From positions 1,364,001 through 1,428,000 of the forward strand of contig NZ_AP022560.1 of assembly GCF_010726085.1 (NCBI RefSeq): a stretch of 64,000 nt of DNA. Direction: 5' to 3'. Every line of letters begins with the position of its first letter. Position 1 is the stretch's first letter. This document shows positions 62,815-64,000 of this stretch, one piece after another. The stretch comes from Mycolicibacterium moriokaense. GTDB lineage: Bacteria; Actinomycetota; Actinomycetes; Mycobacteriales; Mycobacteriaceae. Both the position numbers and the translations under genes were made by a program. The notes under the pieces are model-generated. The model was not told the DNA's origin. It made no database searches and was given only the letters and a program-made list of their open reading frames with translations.

Positions 62815-64000
62815 ATGACGGACTTCGATGCGATCGTCGTCGGCGCGGGACACAACGGACTGACCGCCGCCGCACTGCTGCAGAAGGCGGGGCTGCGCAC
62901 GCTCTGCCTCGACTTCAAGCTCTACGCCGGTGGGATGGCCTCCACCGTCGAGTTGTTCGACGGCTTTCACTTCGAGATCGCCGGGTCGGTGCAGATCCCG
63001 ACGTCGGCGGTCGTCAGCCGCGAGCTCGGGCTCGACGAGTTGCCGACGGTCGACCTCGACGTGATGTCGGTGTCCCTGCGTGGTGTCGGCGACGAACCGC
63101 TCGTCTACTACACCGACCCGATGAAGCTGATGACCCACATCAACGAGGTGCACGGCGCCGAGGCCGTCAACGGGATGGCGGGTCTGATGGCGTGGTGTCA
63201 GGCGCCGACCCGCGCGCTCGGGCGGTTCGACGCGGGCCAGCCGCCGAAGACACTTGACGAGATGTACGCCTGTGCGACAAACGAATTCGAACGCTCGACC
63301 ATCACCGATCTGCTCTTCGGCTCGGTCACCGACGTGATCGACCGGTATCTGCCGGACAAGGAGAAGCACGGCGCACTGCGCGGCATGCTCTCGCTGCTGG
63401 CGTGCAACACCACCTACCGTGGGCCCGCGACACCCGGCACCGCGGCGGCGCTGGCCTACGGATTCGCCGTCCCCGACGAGAACGCGCTGCTGGTCAAGAA
63501 GCTCAAGGGCGGCATCGGTGCGCTGACCTCACATCTGTGCGACGTGTTCACGTCCAACGGCGGTGAGTTGCGGCTGCGCGCCAAGGTCGAGGAGATTCAG
63601 GTCGTTGACGGCCGCGTGGGCGGAGTCCGGCTGGAGGACGGCTCCGTCATCACCGCACCGATCGTGATCTCCGGTATCGCACCGGATCTCACGATCAACG
63701 GGATGGTCGACCCCGCCGCGGTGCCCGCCGATATCCGGGAACGCTTCTCGCGCCAGGACCACCGCGGCAGCTACCTGCAGATGCACTTCGCGCTCGACGG
63801 CATCCCGGAATTCGCGGCGCCCTACGAACTGCTCAACGACCCCGCGATGCAGTCGAACATCGGAATCTTCTCCACTCCTGAGGAATTGCAGCAGCAGTGG
63901 GAGGACTGCAGGCGCGGCGTCGTGCCCGCCGACCCGTCGATCGCCCTGCAGATTCCGTCGGTCAACGACCCTGGTCTGGCGCCGGCGGGCAAGCATGCGG
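62815..64000 (+). CDS. Phytoene-desaturase-like FAD/NAD(P) oxidoreductase, 3' truncated
   Basis: ATG 62815 opens a frame that continues past the window end. The dinucleotide motif AIVVGAGHNGLTAAALL (residues 6-22) and GGMASTVELFDGFHFE are characteristic of phytoene desaturase-type flavoproteins; the visible 395 codons cover most of the protein. A C-terminal FAD motif should follow beyond the window. Controlled by TetR operator 2. Confidence 0.88.
   Translation, partial: MTDFDAIVVGAGHNGLTAAALLQKAGLRTLCLDFKLYAGGMASTVELFDGFHFEIAGSVQIPTSAVVSRELGLDELPTVDLDVMSVSLRGVGDEPLVYYTDPMKLMTHINEVHGAEAVNGMAGLMAWCQAPTRALGRFDAGQPPKTLDEMYACATNEFERSTITDLLFGSVTDVIDRYLPDKEKHGALRGMLSLLACNTTYRGPATPGTAAALAYGFAVPDENALLVKKLKGGIGALTSHLCDVFTSNGGELRLRAKVEEIQVVDGRVGGVRLEDGSVITAPIVISGIAPDLTINGMVDPAAVPADIRERFSRQDHRGSYLQMHFALDGIPEFAAPYELLNDPAMQSNIGIFSTPEELQQQWEDCRRGVVPADPSIALQIPSVNDPGLAPAGKHA

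Overview
The window is high-GC chromosomal DNA from a mycobacterium, most likely a fast-growing Mycolicibacterium-type species. Gene order follows M. tuberculosis Rv0785 to Rv0824c almost throughout: FAD-dehydrogenase, purS-purQ, encapsulin/DyP, M18 peptidase, purL, purF, purM, pabC, cysA2/sseC2, lmeA, glnR, mshD, phosphate transport, phoU, LCP protein, dusB, desA1. Unlike M. tuberculosis, a whole pstSCAB operon sits beside mshD and phoU. Assignments come from reading the translated sequence and from recalled family knowledge; no database search was run.

Layout. 1-31 kb: scattered purine biosynthesis genes (purS, purQ, purL, purF, purM), several with a TAnnnT -10 box 6-8 nt before the start codon, the pattern of leaderless mycobacterial transcripts. 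Between them lie the DyP peroxidase-encapsulin nanocompartment operon, an orphan MceA-like gene, and a lipid-catabolic cluster (quinone oxidoreductase, acyl-CoA dehydrogenase plus APH-like kinase, two SDRs, TetR). 29-36 kb: a probable attenuated leader before an orphan amino-acid binding lipoprotein, then a minus-strand sulfur block (thioredoxin, DUF4395, CysA2, DUF1416) containing a polycysteine leader peptide, then lmeA, glnR and mshD. 36-41 kb: PHO-box-controlled pstSCAB, a bidirectional terminator and phoU. 41-49.6 kb: LCP ligase, dusB, desA1, a small exported protein, TetR, an MpaB-type oxygenase and an exported amidohydrolase.

49.6-59.3 kb is the accessory region. A tRNA cluster (Lys; Glu, Asp, Phe) is interrupted by a frameshifted TnpB gene with a hairpin-rich, omega-RNA-like tail. 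A compact integrative element of about 7.6 kb then occupies the 3' half of tRNA-Phe. It is bounded by 40-bp direct repeats (51667-51706 and 59233-59272) and encodes a tyrosine integrase, XRE repressor, excisionase-like HTH protein, small overlapping early genes including a DUF2742-like protein, a P-loop replication protein and an HK97-fold major capsid protein. No terminase, portal or tail gene is visible. This matches the phiRv1/phiRv2 class of mycobacterial phage-satellite-like elements in a reduced form and is the strongest candidate for an under-described system here.

59.3-64 kb: minus-strand genes (oxidoreductase, MBL-fold lactonase-like enzyme, NTF2-like protein, DUF2834 membrane protein), then a TetR gene flanked by two related palindromic operators, and a phytoene-dehydrogenase-like oxidoreductase that runs off the end.
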